In this document: positions 45,067 through 56,314 of the stretch, piece after piece
Numbering within the stretch: the stretch's first letter is position 1
Layout of the letters: each line of letters starts with the position of its first letter
From: Phlyctochytrium arcticum
Lineage: Eukaryota; Chytridiomycota; Chytridiomycetes; Chytridiales; Chytridiaceae
Direction of reading: 5' to 3'
Assembly: GCA_025602905.1 (NCBI GenBank)
Contig: JAHLKI010000004.1
Location: forward strand, 248,001 to 312,000
Length of the DNA stretch: 64,000 bases
Translations under genes and position numbers: made by a program
Notes under the pieces: model-generated
What the model was told of the DNA's origin: nothing
The model's input: only the letters and a program-made list of their open reading frames with translations
The model's database searches: none

Positions 45067-46656
45067 CTACTGCTCCTTAGATTCTATTCTCAATAGCCAT
45101 TCGGTTAGCGTATCTTGCACGACTTGGAAGTTTGGAAGGTTGTTATGCCCGCCATTTTTGACTTCCAGAAACCACACCGGCGAGTTTGATGTCTGGACGC
45201 CGTCGCATATAGGATCCCCCGGCTTGGATGTCCAGATCCACCCTTCCCGTCCCGCAATAGAATGCAAATCATAGCCGGTGAAATGTTGGGTGGCGGACAA
45301 TTGCCGATCATGGTCGGGGGCGAACACGGACTTCTGATCCTCCAATGGCTCCTGTATGACACTTTTTCCCCGTCGTACGGCCTCTTCATCGCTTTTGAAG
45401 CATCTAGATGTTACTGCCTCAATAAAAACTCGCCGTGCTTGCCATGGCATTATATCTCGATCGCGACTCCCATGTAGGATCAGAACTGGCCATCCATGCG
45501 CCCGACGGATGTTGTGCAAAGTATTCCATTTTTCCGAGACAAAGGATTTGGCACGTTCCGCAAGCGCCGGATGGTGTCTGAATGGCCAGAGCAGTGGTAT
45601 AGTGGCATATCTACATCCGCGGTCATGTTTAAATACAGCTAGCAGGTTGTCAGAATCATTCTTACCCGAGAGCCGCATCAGGCATGGAGGCATAGCCTGC
45701 CAACAGGATCAACCCGCCCCCTGCCACACCTCTTTCGGTCGTAAGGTTTTGAGCAAGATATGAAGCCACCCCGGTCCCGAGACTATGTCCAAGAATTATG
45801 ATCTTTCTGGGGTGAATCTTCTTGGTGTTAACAAGCCAATCCCAAGCTGCCACCGCATCCAGACGGATTCCGCTCTCAGATGCCAGCCACCCATCAGAAT
45901 CACCAAAACCCCGATAGTCAACTGCTATTATATGCACGTTCTTTCCCAAGGTTTGCGCCATCTAATACAAAGCATTAAAGGATAGTACTTGTCTCATAGT
46001 GCTAGTCCGACAAACCTTGTAGAAGCCGATGCGATGACCGGTAGCCCTGTTGCCCAAATTTCCATGGAAATATAATATGACTGACGCGGCGGTCTGGAGT
46101 TCTGCATCAAATCGCCCATCTCGTTCCGACTGTGATTCTTCGAATCGTCGTTGTTCAGTCGCACGCGCTACATTGCCGGGGAAAATTGGAGCGGCATGTT
46201 CGCGTGGAAGGATGTGCCAGGCGCCTGGAGTCTCATACATCAGTACCAAAGAAAGCCCAACATCACAAACATCAAGAACCTAGCGTTATATTGTCGGTAG
46301 TTGGTATTCTGACGGTGCGCACTGTTCCCGCTGTAATGATCAAATGCAGATTGATCAGAGTATGGTCGAGGTATTCTTCATGTACGTCTAGATGCCGCCA
46401 TACCACGGAAACCAAATTCTCGAGCATCCCCTTGCCAGTCCACCCTGGGGTATCGAACCCAGTTCAAATAGATAAGTTGCGACTGAAAGGCTTCTGGAAA
46501 GATTGCCAGAACCGCCAATACCCCGAAGTAAACAAAGATCAAGGACGACAGCAGGGAGAGAATGATTGACACAAGGCGTTGGGTTTTAGTCGATGAGGTT
46601 TGAGCAGTCTTCTCCTTCCTTGCAGGAGAGCTTTCCTTGGACATTTTGTTCGCCAT
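45067..46656 (-). CDS. ABHD12-like membrane serine hydrolase
   Basis: Alpha/beta-hydrolase of the ABHD12/BEM46 type, lipases acting on lysophospholipids or monoacylglycerols at ER membranes. Exons: 46656..46386, 46330..46280, 46224..46016, 45961..45666, 45610..45067; 456 aa. Residues ~25-50 are a transmembrane helix (LVSIILSLLSSLIFVYFGVL). The core follows: WHILP, ILYFHGNLGNRATGHR (oxyanion loop), VDYRGFGDSDG, the nucleophile elbow GHSLGTG, acid Asp in LILHGSRDRDIMP, and the catalytic His in NGGHNNLP. Exon 2 is 51 nt (IPTTDNITLG) and was placed because it restores the expected strand before WHILP. The start ATG (46656) gives a short lumenal/cytosolic tail. Divergent from SYM1 across ~275 bp, likely a shared promoter region. 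Confidence 0.9.
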
Positions 46657-46932
46657 CAGCTGGAGGAGTCGTTGGAGATCGTGGGAAGGCCAAGCGCGAA
46701 TTTGAAGTTTCAACACCAGTGTGCAACACAATTGAACTGACAAGGTGCGGGAACACCTCTTATGTTACATATTGTCGAAATACAATATGGACGAACGGAT
46801 AGTATTCATGTGAAAACGATGTAGGATACACAAATATCATCAAAAACTCAGATTTTCACCCGCCCATCTGCCCGGAGAGCGACGACACCTTGCTCAAACA
46901 CTACCCATTTGCCGTTCGCCGAACGACTTAAA

Positions 46933-47727
46933 ATGAGCGCATTTACAGGATGGTACCATACTGTCCTTACCAGGCGGCCGATCTTGACCCAGGCGCTAAC
47001 CGCAGGTATGCGATGCACGTTCATTTGTTTATTCTCCATCTTATACTCATTGAATTTATCGTATGAAAGGAACACTCTTTGGCGTTGGGGATTTGATAGC
47101 GCAACAGGGGTTTGGAGAGACAACTTGGAGTCAGCATGACTGGAAACGTACAGGACGACTGATGACTTATGGGACATTAGGACTGGTAGGTTTTCTTTTC
47201 CCCAGGTGATTGATCTTGATCACATCTCAAACGGTAGCCAATAGGGGCCGGCCATAGCAGTCTGGTACCGTTTCTTGAACGCAAATGTGCAGATGAAGTC
47301 CAAAATCGGCAGTGAGTTGGATAAGCTATTTGGGATCTTGCCTTTCATTTGCTGAAACTTTGGGCAGCAACGGTGGCTCGAATGACCGCGGATCAGTTTC
47401 TCTTTGCACCAACGAATTTGGTTTGCTTTTTTACGGCTATGGGACTTATGGAAGGCAAATCGACTGCAGAGATTAAGAAAAAGTTTCAAACTGTATGGTT
47501 TACTTTACCCTCTTCTACATTCCGCCGCGATCTAATGTTTCTGGTGTTAGACATATCTGCCTACATTGAAGGCAAACTTCATTCTCTGGCCGCCTATTCA
47601 GCTCGCCAATTTCTACTTTGTTCCGTTGAATTACCAGTCTTTGGTTGTCAACACCGTCGCGCTGGGCTGGAATACGTATCTTAGCTTCGCAAACGCGAGT
47701 GGCGACAAATCCAGCACATCAGCATAG
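46933..47727 (+). CDS. SYM1: Mpv17/Sym1 family mitochondrial inner-membrane protein
   Basis: Four-helix membrane protein of the Mpv17/PMP22/Sym1 family, needed for mitochondrial DNA maintenance or stress tolerance in other eukaryotes. Exons: 46933..47005, 47070..47185, 47245..47311, 47368..47492, 47551..47727; 185 aa, the normal family length. Conserved segments in order: GWYHTVLTRRPILTQALTAG, LFGVGDLIAQQ, DWKRTGRLMTYGTLG, GPAIAVWYRFLN, ADQFLFAPTNLVCFF, EGKS, LKANFILWPPIQLANFYFVP and NYQSLVVNTVALGWNTYLSF. The joins fall between these and each restores the next expected motif, which fixes the splice sites well. Convergent with CTF18, 107 bp apart. Confidence 0.93.
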
Positions 47728-47834
47728 CTCATTCTCACTAGATAACTTATTTCTTGACAATATTGACCTTGTACTCCCTAGTCTAGACATGGTGGCATTC
47801 CACCCGCAACTGTATATATAACAACACATGTACT

Positions 47835-50800
47835 TCATAACAGATCTCGCATGTAGACCGGCTTTCGTACAGCGTTGGAGAAGCCTTCATTATACGTAAA
47901 TCGAACGATAGCGCTTGAATCGGTTGAATTCGAACCACGATCGGCTGCTGCACCTATGTTCATGTATCAGCACTTGTGGACCCCAATGAATAACAAATGT
48001 TCAGATGTACGTACGATTACGTCCCCGTTTCTTCATGGAACCATCCGCATTTGGAGTATCGTCGACCACAATCACGCGCCCAAAGAAATCTTTCGCAACC
48101 TAGAAAGCAGATTGAGATGGGAAAGCGACAGAGAAAGACGCGGGCGAATGAATACCTTGGGAATGTCGACTTTTTTGAAACCCAGTTGCGTAATTGTCTT
48201 TGGTTTCGGGCTGCAAACTTGTTTTAGTAGCGATAACGGACTGATCGCCTCCAAGGACTCACGCTTTAGTCTTCGCTTTGCTGGTCGCTTTTCCATGCTC
48301 CGCGCCTCCACCCGGTTGCACCCTGTCCAATGCTGCTTCTTCCGCTCGTCGAAGTGATTCCCGTTCAATCTCGAGTGACACCATTTGCTTCACAGCGTTG
48401 GGACCACCCAGTAAGCGCTTTGGCGAGTATACATCCGATAACGGGGATGCAGATAATGTTTTGGTCAACGATGAAACAATCATGTCAATAGGCCTTTATA
48501 AAACAATGTCAACAATGGCTGTTCATTTAGTGAGGGTGGAGTGACTTACGGGTCAAGTACGAATCTATATCGTCCATCTTCACCCTTCTCCTGGTGAAAG
48601 CGCACGCCCAAGCCGACCATGACTTCCACCACGCGTGCCAAACTTTCTTTCTCGGCCGGTTTCAGTAAATGTATGTTCACCTAGATACATTCTATCAGCA
48701 CAATGCTCGCGAGTGTGACGCGAACAAAAAAGACTTACGGCGCGAAGCTCGGGTGATATTATCCGAAGCAGGTACGAAATGAGTTCAATCATACACGTAT
48801 GGACATCACGGTATTGCTGGCGAGTGACAGGTGGCATTCCTATCAGCAAGTTTGTAACAAGGTTGTGATTGGCTTGTCGTTCCAGATTGGCCTAATAAAA
48901 GTTTTAGTTCAAAGACTTGCATCCCGTGGGAACGAAAAGTAATTTACCATAACTTCTGCCCTTGGCCACTCCAGATATACCTTGTTCGAACTAGCAAACA
49001 ACCGATAGAAACTGATGATGGCATACGTGCCGTATCCACCAGCACCGCCCTCATTAGACCCGCCATATTTATGTTCAACTCGGTCATAGAAAGCTAGCCA
49101 GTCAAGTGCCTGTTCAACTTTTGTGGTAGGAGTATGTGATGTTGATAAGCTAGGCCCTGACGATACTGTGTCGAAAATTTTGGTGCGAAGGTAGTTCTCG
49201 AAGCATCCTGTAATAGACAATGTCAATGACACTGTGCAAACAGTTCTCAAGATGGTCGCTCTTTACCTTGCATAATCTTTTCGTATTCCCCATTTGCTGT
49301 GATAACAGCATGCAAGCGTTGGATATATTTTCCAGTATCCCCTTACAGATGCTTTAAGTGAGTCTCAGGCCGAAGCAGGGTCTGGAAGACAAAACTGTAC
49401 CGGAGCTAGAGCCAGAGCCGCCTCCCCCTAAATCGACCCTGTGCCTGTCTGTGCTTTTCTCGATAACTAATTTGAAGATTTGCTCCCACACCATCCACAA
49501 CCCTTTCCCCATATCCTTATGGCCCACATCGGCTTTGGCCAAGGTGTCCAATCCTACAACTTGATTGGCTCCCGTCATCTTGCTCTTTAGGAATTGTAAG
49601 GTGTTGAGGCACGACCGAATATCTCCTTGGGTCATTTCGCAGAGCGCGGTGATGGTGCGCAAATCGGTCGTTAAGTTTTCCCAGCGACAAATTTCGTGTA
49701 GTCGTTTCGCGAGTGTCTTGACGGTGGGGGTTTTGAAGTTGATGATTTCGGCCATAGGACGCAGTGGACGAAGAACTGGAGCAAAGCTACAGGTATTGCG
49801 TAATTATTCATTGAGAAGCGGTAACGGATGTTTGCATCAACTTACGGGTCGTTGCAAATGCAAATGATCGGTCTTGATAGAGTTCTCCGTTTGGTTGCTT
49901 TCTTACTGCTTCCTGGCGCTTTGGTAGTACCTGAATCCGGAATATCACTTTAAACACAAATATCTATACCGGGAATTGAGCGATTCTTACCATTTTGGCC
50001 AACTGCCTCCGTTGACTTTTTCTCTTTCGCTTCCCCATTTATGAACTCTGCCAGTAGCTTTATAAAGTTCTGCGGAAGCGGGGGTGAGATTGAGATTCGA
50101 AATAGCGATTTGGTGGTGGGGGTCTGACCTGATCACCCTGCCCGGCAGCACTGGCCCCATCAATCTCGTCAATAACGACGAGACATGGTTTGCGCGAGCC
50201 CAAGACGCTCTGCGTTTCTAGAGCACCAACAAGCTTGTTTTTAATCGAGTCACCCGTACGATCGTCACTGTCCAGAGGGAACGTTTGAAACGGAACTCCA
50301 CCGAAATTCAAGAGTGCAACAAACTCTACCTGGCGTTGATTTCGACAACTTGATATCCCGCATGTTTGGCAATCACATGTGCGAGTGTAGTTTTGCCCAA
50401 CCCGGGAGGACCAGTCAGGAGCAAAATTCTCTTGTCTGGCCGCTTCAATGGATCTTTTGGCTAAAAATTGTCATCCTCCTTCAGCTATACAGTCCATAGG
50501 ACAAGCAGGAACGGAAAAGAGTGTCACCTGTTGATTCTCGTGTGCATCTTCGTCTCCACGCTTGTTTGTGATAGGTCGTCGTATAGATTGTTTACGAAAT
50601 ACGCAGTAATCCCATTCCTTGACCCACGACAAGACAGCACGATTGATTTTCTATACGATGCTTACTTAGCAATCTGCAAGGAAAGGATTGAAGCTTACTC
50701 TCATACCTCATCACCAACAAGATCAATATACATCCGTGGTGCGTATTTGTCTACCCACAATTGTTCTTTCTTGGGTTTTCCCGCCGCCCCACTTTTTCGT

Positions 50801-52476
50801 CCCTTTCCTTTCGCAGCGGCTTTTTTGGTCTTTGCAAAAGCCGACGCGATCCGCGTAGCAATCACCACATCCGGGTCCTCAACTGAATCAGTCCCCGCAG
50901 CCTGCCGCTCTTGGCGCTCCTTCTCGATTTTATCGAGCAGTGTGTAGATGGGAATCCCGAGCAAGCCATTTCTTACGGCTGACGTCTTCATATTCGCTAG
51001 GTTTGCCGTCAATGCAGATGGGGTATTAGTGACAGGGTTGACGCGCTTTTGTGGGAAATAGAGTGATTTGCCGGTTGAAGTTACTCCAACGCGGAAACGA
51101 TTGGTGGTGGACGGAAAGAGAGTGTAGTTACGGCTATGAAGATTAAGCTGTTTGTGAGTAGCTGTGGAGGTGGAGGAGGATTTTGCAGTAGACAGTGGTG
51201 GTGAGGAAGGGGTCAATGAGAACTCTGTGTCTTGCGTCGCGCGTTCGGGACTTTGTGGAGCTGACCTCGTCTTTGAGATCATGGACAATACTTTCCGACT
51301 TGATGGGAATAGCTCGGTATCGGATTCCGCGTCTGAATACGCTAGAGCTGTTATCGTGGGATCATTGCTTGATTTCGCGTTCCTTCCTCGTGTCCGACTA
51401 CTGCTCATGTTCGGGGTGTTTGAAACGCGTTGGCTTGGCACACTCTCCAGAGCTCTATCCAGCGCAGTCCTTGGGGTCATTGTTACGCGTTTGGCTGGCA
51501 TTCTCTCCACAGCTACGTCCAGCGCCCGCTTCCGTGTCGAGCCAATAGATCTTCTACTCGCAGCTGCCGGGTGATCAGCTAAGGATGCTGTTCCTTGTTT
51601 ACCAAACGCTTCCTGAAGGAGGGCTTGACGAATTTCCTTGTCACGTTGTGAGTCAAAAGGTTGCTGTGAGTCGAGTTGGGAATCTTCCTTCTCCTTCGTT
51701 GTAACATCATCCATATCACTGCCAGAATCGTCATCCCATCCAAACATGTCCTTGGCCAAGGCTCCTCGAGATTCAATAACCCGCGGTATTATCTTTGCTT
51801 TTGAGCTCTTGGGGGCAGGCTGGGTTGGGCCATATCCTACCAAGGCACTGAAATTGCTCTCCTCGACAGCATCGGCCTGAACTCCAAGTAACTCATTGTC
51901 CATGTCAAAAAGGGGTGACGATCGAGGGGGAGAAGACAGTGTTCCCAGCAGCGCGGCCATTACATCGTCATCCTCATACTGTCGCGGCTTGTTTCCTCCA
52001 CGTCGCAATTCTTGGGATGAGAAGTTGATGCGATCCCGCGCACTGCCAATTCCCAAATCACTCGGCATTGGCGTTGGCTGATCCATTCGATAGCTGGGAG
52101 ATGTGAATGTTGGGGGAGAAGATGGGGGTTGAGGATGACGACCTAAGGTGGTGGTAGTCACCGGGCGACCCGATATTGTAAATATATTTTCGTCATCAGC
52201 CACTGTCCCATCGCCTTCATCATCGCTGGGTTGAAGACTTGAATTGTACTTTAGGGACGGTGGCATATTCCGGTGATTGGCTTGTTGAAAGAATTCTTTG
52301 GCTGTCATCAGATTCATTAGGACTTTCCAGCTTGAAACGACAGAGTATCAAAACCAACCTCCCGTCGTAGCCTCATATTCTCGTGTTCCATTTTCAAAGT
52401 CTTGCAGCGCTTCGAGTTCGTCGCCATGTTCCGCTTCCCACAGGTCAATATCATATTCTGGGTCACCAGCTAGCAT
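47835..52476 (-). CDS. CTF18: CTF18, large subunit of the alternative RFC clamp loader
   Basis: AAA+ subunit of the Ctf18-RFC complex that loads/unloads PCNA and supports sister-chromatid cohesion and the replication checkpoint. Seventeen exons; the first is 52476..52359, the large second 52322..50707, and the last four 48493..48263, 48210..48156, 48099..48015, 47953..47835; about 1261 aa. Landmarks: disordered acidic N-terminus; [30 protein letters not shown]; Walker [21 protein letters not shown]; Walker [49 protein letters not shown]; and the C-terminal [17 protein letters not shown] that binds Ctf8/Dcc1. Middle exons (50650..50528, 50460..50330, 50267..50129, 50069..49991, 49930..49846, 49786..49401, 49341..49267, 49207..48948, 48891..48739, 48680..48550) all keep frame. 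Intron 1 (36 nt) is very short. Confidence 0.93.
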
Positions 52477-52488
52477 TCCCCTCTATCT

Positions 52489-52821
52489 CTACTTGCGTAA
52501 ATTGGTTTTGACGAATGCTGAGAATTCAAGATTTTGCAATTGTTGCAACCTCTCAACTTGGTGCGTCAGCAGTAATGGTCCGACCGTTCGGACAAGATCT
52601 TGGCCTCTTGCACCGTTCAACCTGCTCGGACCTGCTCCCTGCCTTTCAACAAAATCTCTCAAAGGTTCTCTCAGAAGATCTACAGGAGGTTCGCTTTGGT
52701 CAACCCTTCGGGTTTCCGGTGCTTGAAGGAAAAGAAGCATGGGACGTTGCATGCCACCGGGCATGCCAACTGTCGCGATTTTTGACAAAACGTCGCTTTG
52801 CGGGATAAAACTTGCAAGCAT
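52489..52821 (-). CDS. Candidate small gene upstream of CTF18, unrecognised
   Basis: Minus-strand frame of 110 codons from a natural ATG, ending 12 bp before the CTF18 start. It reads like a soluble protein (MPGGMQRPMLLFLQAPETRR, VDLLREPLRDFVERQ, LLLTHQVERLQQLQNLEF) with a C-terminal amphipathic helix. No family recognised. The opposite strand is also partly open, so the assignment is uncertain. If real, its 3' UTR would overlap CTF18's start. Confidence 0.3.
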   Translation of the reverse strand: MLASFIPQSDVLSKIATVGMPGGMQRPMLLFLQAPETRRVDQSEPPVDLLREPLRDFVERQGAGPSRLNGARGQDLVRTVGPLLLTHQVERLQQLQNLEFSAFVKTNLRK

Positions 52822-53039
52822 TCGGGTTGGGTGGATGGGAGAATCTCACACATACGGTACGAGATCAATGCTCTCACCTTGTGAGCCCCCACGAAGCAAG
52901 CTCGCAACTTGGCGTTGGAGTGGGCAAAACGACATAAGAACTAGACAGGACATCTGGAGTGCAACGAGAAAAAATGTTTGCCTGACCGCTGTCTGGCCTA
53001 AAGAGCGATTGATTATAATGGATATTCGATCCGCTTGAT

Positions 53040-53340
53040 CAGAACGGTGAGAAGAATCCTCCCAGAAATCCCATCCCATACATTACATTGGCATATGGGT
53101 GGGTGCTGCGCAATGCAGCCATTAGTGGACCATCGGAGAAGATCATGATAAATCCCAAGCAGAACATCGACCGAAAGCCAATAAGTTGTAGAAAGTACAG
53201 CACAAGAAAGATTGTTGTGTTTCACACAAGTGCGTTTGAGTGCGAATCGTCCTGGATGGACGCGGCTCGGGTGCAGAACTCTTACATACATTTTAGATAT
53301 GTACAACCGAGTAACAGGGAGACGAGGAACAAAAATCATA
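53040..53340 (-). other. Possible exon(s) of a small membrane protein
   Basis: On the minus strand one frame has two hydrophobic stretches (TTIFLVLYFLQLIGFRSMF, LGFIMIFSDGPLMAAL) then HPYANVMYGMGFLGGFFSPF and a stop near 53039. That composition fits a small multi-pass membrane protein, but I could not find a start codon or a consistent upstream exon. Listed so it is not lost. Confidence 0.3.
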
Positions 53341-53379
53341 GGTGATGAATGAAGTTTTACCTTTGCACACCGGGCGTCT

Positions 53380-54680
53380 TCATCCGTCCAGAGAACTGTT
53401 CTTTTATTCGAGTCGCAGTGTCCAATACCTTTTTGTCAAGTCCCAGTGTCCATTGTTCCTTCGTCAAGTCCCGAGATCCGGTCTTCTTTGGTCAAGTTCC
53501 GATGTCCAATCGTCTTTCGTCGAGTCCTCCGGCTCCGTCTTTATTCGTCAAGCCCCAAGATCCAAGTCCATGAGGTTCCATCATTCTTTATCCAAGGTCC
53601 GAGTCCAGAGGTTCAATCTTCCTTCATCCAAGTCCCGTCTTCGTCGTCCAGGCCACAAGTCCTGAGGAGCCGTCCAATGCTCAGCTGCCGTCTTCTCTCT
53701 TCAAGTCCCAAGGTCCAAGTCCTAAGAATCCGTCTTCCGCGTCCAAGATCTAAGGCCTAAGGATCCATCTTCCTCATCCAAAGTCCAAGTGAGGTTCCGT
53801 CTTCCTTCATCCAATCTACCGTCTTCTTTCTTCAAGTCCCATGATCCAAGTAACCAAAAACCAGAGCGAGAAAGAACAAAAAATCATAAAGCGCCGAATG
53901 AGACTTTACCTTCACACACCGGGCGCGTCGTGATCCGTCCAGAGTCGAGAGCGTTCTTCGTCAAGTTCCAATGTCCAATCTTCTTTCGTCAAGTCCCAGT
54001 GTCCAATCTTCTTTCGTCGTTCCAATGTCCAGTCTCCTGGCATTGAGTCCTAGTATCCAATCTTCTCTCTTCAAGTCATAATAGCCAAGTCCGCAAGTTC
54101 CGTCTTCCTTCGTTCAAGGTCCGAGTTCTGAGGTTCGGTCTTTCTTCATCCAAGTCCTGAGAATAAGTCCAATGTTGAGAATCTGCCTTCGTTGTCCACG
54201 GTCCAAGTCCTGAGGTTTCATCTTACTTCATCGAATCTGCCCTCTTCTTTCTTCAAATTCCAAGATCCAAGTAACGAAAAACCAGAGCGAGAATGAAAGA
54301 TCATAAAACGCAGAATGAGACTTTACCTTCGCACACCGGTCGTCTTCATCGCTCCAGAGTTGAAAGTGTTCTTTCGTCAAGTCCCAATGTCCAATGTTCT
54401 TTCGTCGAGTCCGCAGCTTCTGTCTTCTTTCATCCAATGCTGAGACTCGGTTCCGTCTTCGTTCGTCAGCCCTCAGTTTCCGTCCTGCTTTGTCCAAAGT
54501 CCTGAGGCTCCGGTTTTCCTAGTCCAGGGTCCTGGTCTTGAGGTTCAGTCTTCTTTCGTCCAGGGTCCTGACGCCGAGGTTCCGCCGGTTCCGTCCTACT
54601 TCATCAAATGCCGAACTGCCGTCTTCTTTCTTCCAAGTCCTATGATCGAAGTCCTGAGGTTCCTTGTCCAAGGCGCGTCG
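53380..54680. repeat. Minisatellite with ~28-bp unit and higher-order repeats
   Basis: Degenerate tandem copies of a ~26-28-bp word (TGTCCAATCTTCTTTCGTCA plus AGTCCCAG) fill this region on the plus strand. A longer block (AGACTTTACCTTC, CACACCGG, CGTCC/CTCCAGAG and flanks) recurs near 53330-53400, 53860-53950 and 54280-54370, so the array has a higher-order unit of roughly 0.4-0.55 kb. Read on the minus strand, each block contains AAGGTAAAGTCTCATTC, which looks like a splice donor. Open frames on either strand are by-products of the repeat. Confidence 0.8.
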
Positions 54681-54739
54681 CCACGATGATGATGCTTGTC
54701 TAGATTGGTGTAGCCGTCAGGGGTTGAGCGAGAGTTGAT

Positions 54740-54785
54740 GAGGGAAGAGGGAAGTGGGGGGGGGGGGGTTGAAGGGGGGGAAGGA
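54740..54785 (+). repeat. G-rich tract
   Basis: An uninterrupted run of G's followed by GGGGGGG and GGAAGG repeats, purine-only over tens of bases. It can form G-quadruplex or triplex-type structures and is prone to length error in assembly. It marks the start of the repeat-rich 54.7-59.2 kb region. Confidence 0.75.
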
Positions 54786-54910
54786 AGTGAAGATGTTGAT
54801 GCTGAAAAATGCCGGGGAGGGCGGAACAAGGCCCTCCTTTTATAGGATTTTGGGGCCCCGGCGGACTTAGTGGCGGGGGGAATTCAAACGGCCCCGAGAC
54901 CCCCTCCAAA

Positions 54911-55319
54911 ATGTCGAGAAATGACGTGATTGTCATTGTTTGTGCGCAGCGCTCCAGGCGGGCCGAGCCTGTCGCGTCGGAGTTGTTGGAAGGACTCGTC
55001 AGCATGCTGAGCAACGACGCGTCGTGCGTGGTCAACAATAGATCTGAACCGAACATAATACTGGTCAGGAGTCAAGCGAGATATTGTATTTTTTCCAGTG
55101 GTTTTTTTCTTGCAGCGTCTCTATGATGATTCTCTAACGGTTGGGAGCGACTTTGATGATAAAGTGTTTTCCGCCGCGGAAGGTTGCGCGTTCATGGATT
55201 TAGCCAGGGGTTGGATTTCGGCTAACGCGAAGGTGTTCCTGAAGTCGTTGGAAAGAGCGAAAAGTTGGATGACGACGACAACCGGGGAAAGCAACAACGG
55301 CAACGGCAAACCCCACTAG
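54911..55319 (+). CDS. Unknown two-exon small gene
   Basis: Proposed exons 54911..55063 and 55116..55319 join in phase 0 (118 aa) across a 52-nt intron with a pyrimidine-rich end (TTTTTTTCTTGCAG). The donor GTCAGG is weak. The product reads as a compact globular protein: MSRNDVIVIVCAQRSRRAEP, LLEGLVSMLSNDASCVV, then RLYDDSLTVGSDFDDKVF, AAEGCAFMDLARGWISANAK and VFLKSLERAKSW, with a Thr/Asn/Gly-rich tail. No family recognised. It lies in a repeat-dominated region, so it may belong to a mobile or fast-evolving element. Confidence 0.4.
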
Positions 55320-55720
55320 TGTTGCAGGACCAGTCTTTTCCTCCAGCTGTTTGTTCGAGGCAGGATGTGTTCCGTATTCCAAATATTGGTGGGCAGGCAC
55401 GCTAAACGACGATGGGGCGAAGACGAAAGCGACGACGACGACTGGCGAAAAAACACTGGCGACAACAGCAGGACAAACCCAACCAACTATGAGAGACCAG
55501 TCTTTTCCTCCAGCCGGCCGTTGATAGAAGAGTGTGTGTTCCGTATTCGAGAACTTTGTGGACGGCTCCCTAACGCGACGAGGACGACGACGACCAACGA
55601 TATGGCGACCGCAACGACAACCACAAAGCACCAGCAACAAAGGCGCAAAGTCAATCCCCGCCAACCACGAGAGACCCGTTGTTCCCTTCAGCGTACGGTT
55701 TGCGGAGCTGAAGATTAAAC
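55320..55720 (+). repeat. ~165-bp imperfect tandem repeat
   Basis: The phrase GACCAGTCTTTTCCTCCAGC followed by GTGTTCCGTATTC occurs near 55330 and 55493, and a weaker third unit (GAGACCCGTTGTTCCCTTCAGC) near 55670, each followed by a Lys/Arg/Asp-codon-rich stretch full of CGACGACGA. Period about 165-175 bp. Open frames run across it but change between units, so I do not call a gene. Confidence 0.65.
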
Positions 55721-55959
55721 AGAGGTGAAAGGAGCGGCGAAAACACCATTCCTCGCTGTCAAGCGCTATTGCCAAGCTTCAAGCTCTATGCCGGTCGAGA
55801 CTCCCGAGAGCACCTCCCCGATCATTCCCACGTACATCTCAAAGCGTTTGCCCGTGATATTCAAAGTTTGCCATTATGCTTCTTTGTTTTGGAGCGCTTG
55901 CCGGTCTTGGCATCAACGCCACTTCACCACGAAAGGGGGGCTGACTCCAAACCAGTAGC

Positions 55960-56100
55960 CATACCTGCGACCGACCACCAACACTGATTTTTACGAAGTC
56001 CTCCTTGTCCCCGACGAGTATCTCCACGCCATTCACACTAGGGATCTCGCCCGTCGTGATGCCGCTCTCAAGCACGGCCGCTGAATCTAGCCTTTACCAC
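55960..56100 (+). other. Short protein-like stretch before the inverted duplication
   Basis: A frame ending at a TGA near 56080 reads DFYEVLLVPDEYLHAIHT then RDLARRDAALKHGR, which is well balanced for a real peptide, but no start or adjoining exon could be fixed. It overlaps the outer edge of the left arm of the inverted duplication. Confidence 0.3.
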
Positions 56101-56123
56101 CTTTTCGGTAACTCTCCCTTCAC

Positions 56124-56276
56124 AACCACGCAACATGACTGGCAACTACAATTATCGGGGCCCCAGCCATCAAGCTTCGATGGGTGCCCCATCTCAGATA
56201 TCCTTACTACCCCCCGATGCCACTCCTTTACGCGTTGTCGCCCCAAAGCGGTCCTCTATTTTGTAATAAAGTCTAG
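56124..56276 (+). CDS. Small conserved ORF 'Y', left-arm copy
   Basis: A ~45-codon frame starting at an ATG and beginning MTGNYNYRGPSHQASMGAPS, ending RSSIL then a stop. The same ORF is kept in the right arm with a handful of substitutions and no frame change. A second frame across the same DNA (PFTTTQHDWQLQLSGPQPSS) also stays open in both arms, so I cannot say which is translated. Function unknown. Confidence 0.35.
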
Positions 56277-56314
56277 TTTTGACATAAACAAGAAGGCCAG
56301 ATGGGTAAAGGAAG

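Noticed and set aside
54228..54497. Minus-strand Arg/Glu-rich frame in the minisatellite
   Set aside because: Composition comes from the 28-bp repeat; the frame changes between units.
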